Part shown: positions 39,769-40,372 of the stretch, piece by piece
How positions within the stretch are numbered: position 1 is the stretch's first letter
Layout: each line of letters starts with the position of its first letter
NCBI GenBank assembly: GCA_022823775.1
Contig: JAJEHI010000143.1
Location: 1-40,372, forward strand
DNA: 40,372 nt
Direction of reading: 5' to 3'
From: Defluviicoccus sp.
Lineage (GTDB): Bacteria > Pseudomonadota > Alphaproteobacteria > MPNO01
Program-made: the position numbers and the translations under genes
Notes under the pieces: generated by a model
What the model was told of the DNA's origin: nothing
Databases searched by the model: none
What the model saw: the letters and a program-made list of their open reading frames with translations, nothing else

Positions 39769-40074
39769 ATGAACCCGAAAAACGGCATGAGGCCGGTGCA
39801 TCCGGGCGAAATCCTGCGCGATGAACTCGACGCGCTCGGGCTGTCGGCGAAGGCGCTGTCGAAGGCGCTGGGCGTGCCGGTCAACCGGGTGACGACGATC
39901 CTGAACGGTCAACGCGGCGTGAGCGCGGACACGGCGCTCCGGCTGGCGCGGTATTTCGGGACGACACCGCAGCTCTGGCTGAACCTGCAGAAGACCTGGG
40001 AGCTTCGCCGGGCCGAGATCGAGTCCGGCCGCGAGATCGCCGAGCGCGTAACGCCCCGGCAATCGGCGGCGTAG
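39769..40074 (+). CDS. higA: HigA-family addiction-module antitoxin (XRE-type HTH)
   Basis: A 101-residue DNA-binding protein. 'RPVHPGEILRDELDALGLSA' is the diagnostic start of HigA proteins. The helix-turn-helix follows in 'KALSKALGVPVNRVTTILNG' and continues 'RGVSADTALRLARYFGT', then 'WLNLQKTWELRRAE'. HigA normally binds and represses HigB and its own promoter. Here the toxin gene upstream is reduced to a 3' remnant, so this is an orphan antitoxin. ATG 39769 is chosen with GAGGGG upstream; a GTG nine bases earlier is possible. Confidence 0.92.
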   Translation: MNPKNGMRPVHPGEILRDELDALGLSAKALSKALGVPVNRVTTILNGQRGVSADTALRLARYFGTTPQLWLNLQKTWELRRAEIESGREIAERVTPRQSAA

Positions 40075-40184
40075 GGCAATATTCGAAGGGGCGCGGCCGC
40101 AGCCGGTTGCCGGGGGCTTGCCTGGCGTGCGGCTCCGGTATCGCCCCTCACCCCGACCCTCTCCCCGCCTCCTCCCTGCCATCT

Positions 40185-40219
40185 CCCCTCCCGCTTGCGG
40201 GAGGGGCCGGGGGAGGGCG
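40185..40219. repeat. GC-rich palindromic intergenic repeat, copy 3
   Basis: The core CCCCTCCCGCTTGCGGGAGG is followed by GGCCGGGGGAGGGCG, the most perfect of the three copies (others at 81-115 and 11367-11400). It lies between higA and the DksA-like gene, which are convergent, so it could also help end transcription. Confidence 0.65.
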
Positions 40220-40275
40220 CCTGCACGCACAGAACGCCAATTGTCTGACGGTTCCGCGAGCCCCGCCGGATTGGT

Positions 40276-40372
40276 TCACCCTGCGCAGGAAACGCAAAGG
40301 GGAACGGCGGGGTCGATTTCGAGGCGGCGCGGCGGGATCGGCTCGCCGCATTCGAGGCACTCGCCGTAGCTT
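40276..40372 (-). CDS. DksA/TraR-family C4 zinc-finger protein (C-terminal part, cut by window edge)
   Basis: Only the last 31 residues are in the window. They read 'SYGECLECGEPIPPRRL...' and end '...LCVSCAG' before a TGA. The C-x2-C ... C-x2-C zinc finger with 'YG-C--CGE-I---RL' is the hallmark of DksA/TraR proteins, which bind in the RNA polymerase secondary channel. The rest of the gene lies beyond the right edge. The short length of the tail after the last Cys is more like the small TraR/YbiI type than full-length DksA. Confidence 0.85.
   Translation of the reverse strand, partial: SYGECLECGEPIPPRRLEIDPAVPLCVSCAG

Noticed and set aside
1-40372. DGR reverse transcriptase or AAC-rich template repeat in the window
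   Set aside because: No reverse-transcriptase motif and no second copy of the variable region were found on either strand.
1-40372. CRISPR arrays, tRNA or rRNA genes
   Set aside because: I saw no regularly spaced repeats and no cloverleaf or rRNA-like sequence; weak tRNA-like bits near 2900-2950 do not fold convincingly.

Overview
The window is about 40 kb of GC-rich DNA with tightly packed, often ATGA- or GTGA-overlapping genes. It most resembles an alphaproteobacterium, probably an uncultivated one: the N-methylglutamate/SoxBDAG-type operon, the OFA-type permease and the IS407-group IS3 element all fit that lineage. The assignment is an inference, because the window holds no rRNA or other marker gene.

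Left part (1-16.6 kb): an accessory catabolic region. It holds a Rieske oxygenase with an in-frame C-terminal ABM-like domain, a lone dioxygenase beta subunit, a VOC protein, a luciferase-like oxidoreductase, a biotin carrier plus carboxyltransferase pair without a biotin carboxylase, a UbiD decarboxylase, a flavin-dependent acyl-CoA-dehydrogenase-fold monooxygenase, a PNPOx-fold protein, and a gentisate 1,2-dioxygenase divergent from a NagGH-like Rieske alpha/beta pair. At 3,962-6,422 a 2.46-kb mobile unit (IS3/IS407-type transposase with a GGGAAAC frameshift site, an FGE-fold passenger gene and a duplicated right end) sits inside a lower-GC gene. It is flanked by AAAC direct repeats. Removing the unit plus one repeat restores a continuous 386-codon reading frame. 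The passenger's C-terminus has the codon pattern of a diversity-generating-retroelement variable region, but no reverse transcriptase or template repeat is in the window.

Centre (17.0-27.0 kb): the most remarkable part, an apparently near-complete bacterial sterol biosynthesis cluster. One operon encodes a 3beta-HSD/NSDHL-like dehydrogenase, a Rieske oxygenase (SdmA-like C-4 demethylation candidate), a sterol C-14 reductase, CYP51, and one 1,130-residue polypeptide that fuses a squalene-epoxidase-like flavoprotein to an oxidosqualene cyclase. Convergent to it is a sterol C-24 methyltransferase, and divergent from that is a small polytopic protein with weak resemblance to EBP/EXPERA sterol isomerases. 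Read in order: squalene is epoxidised and cyclised by the fusion protein, demethylated at C-14 (CYP51 plus C-14 reductase) and C-4 (Rieske plus SDR), possibly isomerised (EBP-like), and alkylated at C-24 (SMT).

Right part (27.0-40.4 kb): an MFS transporter, a glutathione S-transferase, a second luciferase-like oxidoreductase, then a complete eight-gene minus-strand N-methylglutamate operon (mgsABC-gmaS-mgdABCD order) for methylamine use. The window ends with an orphan higA antitoxin behind a 3' remnant of higB, an intergenic palindromic repeat of a family seen three times here, and the C-terminus of a DksA/TraR zinc-finger protein cut by the window edge.
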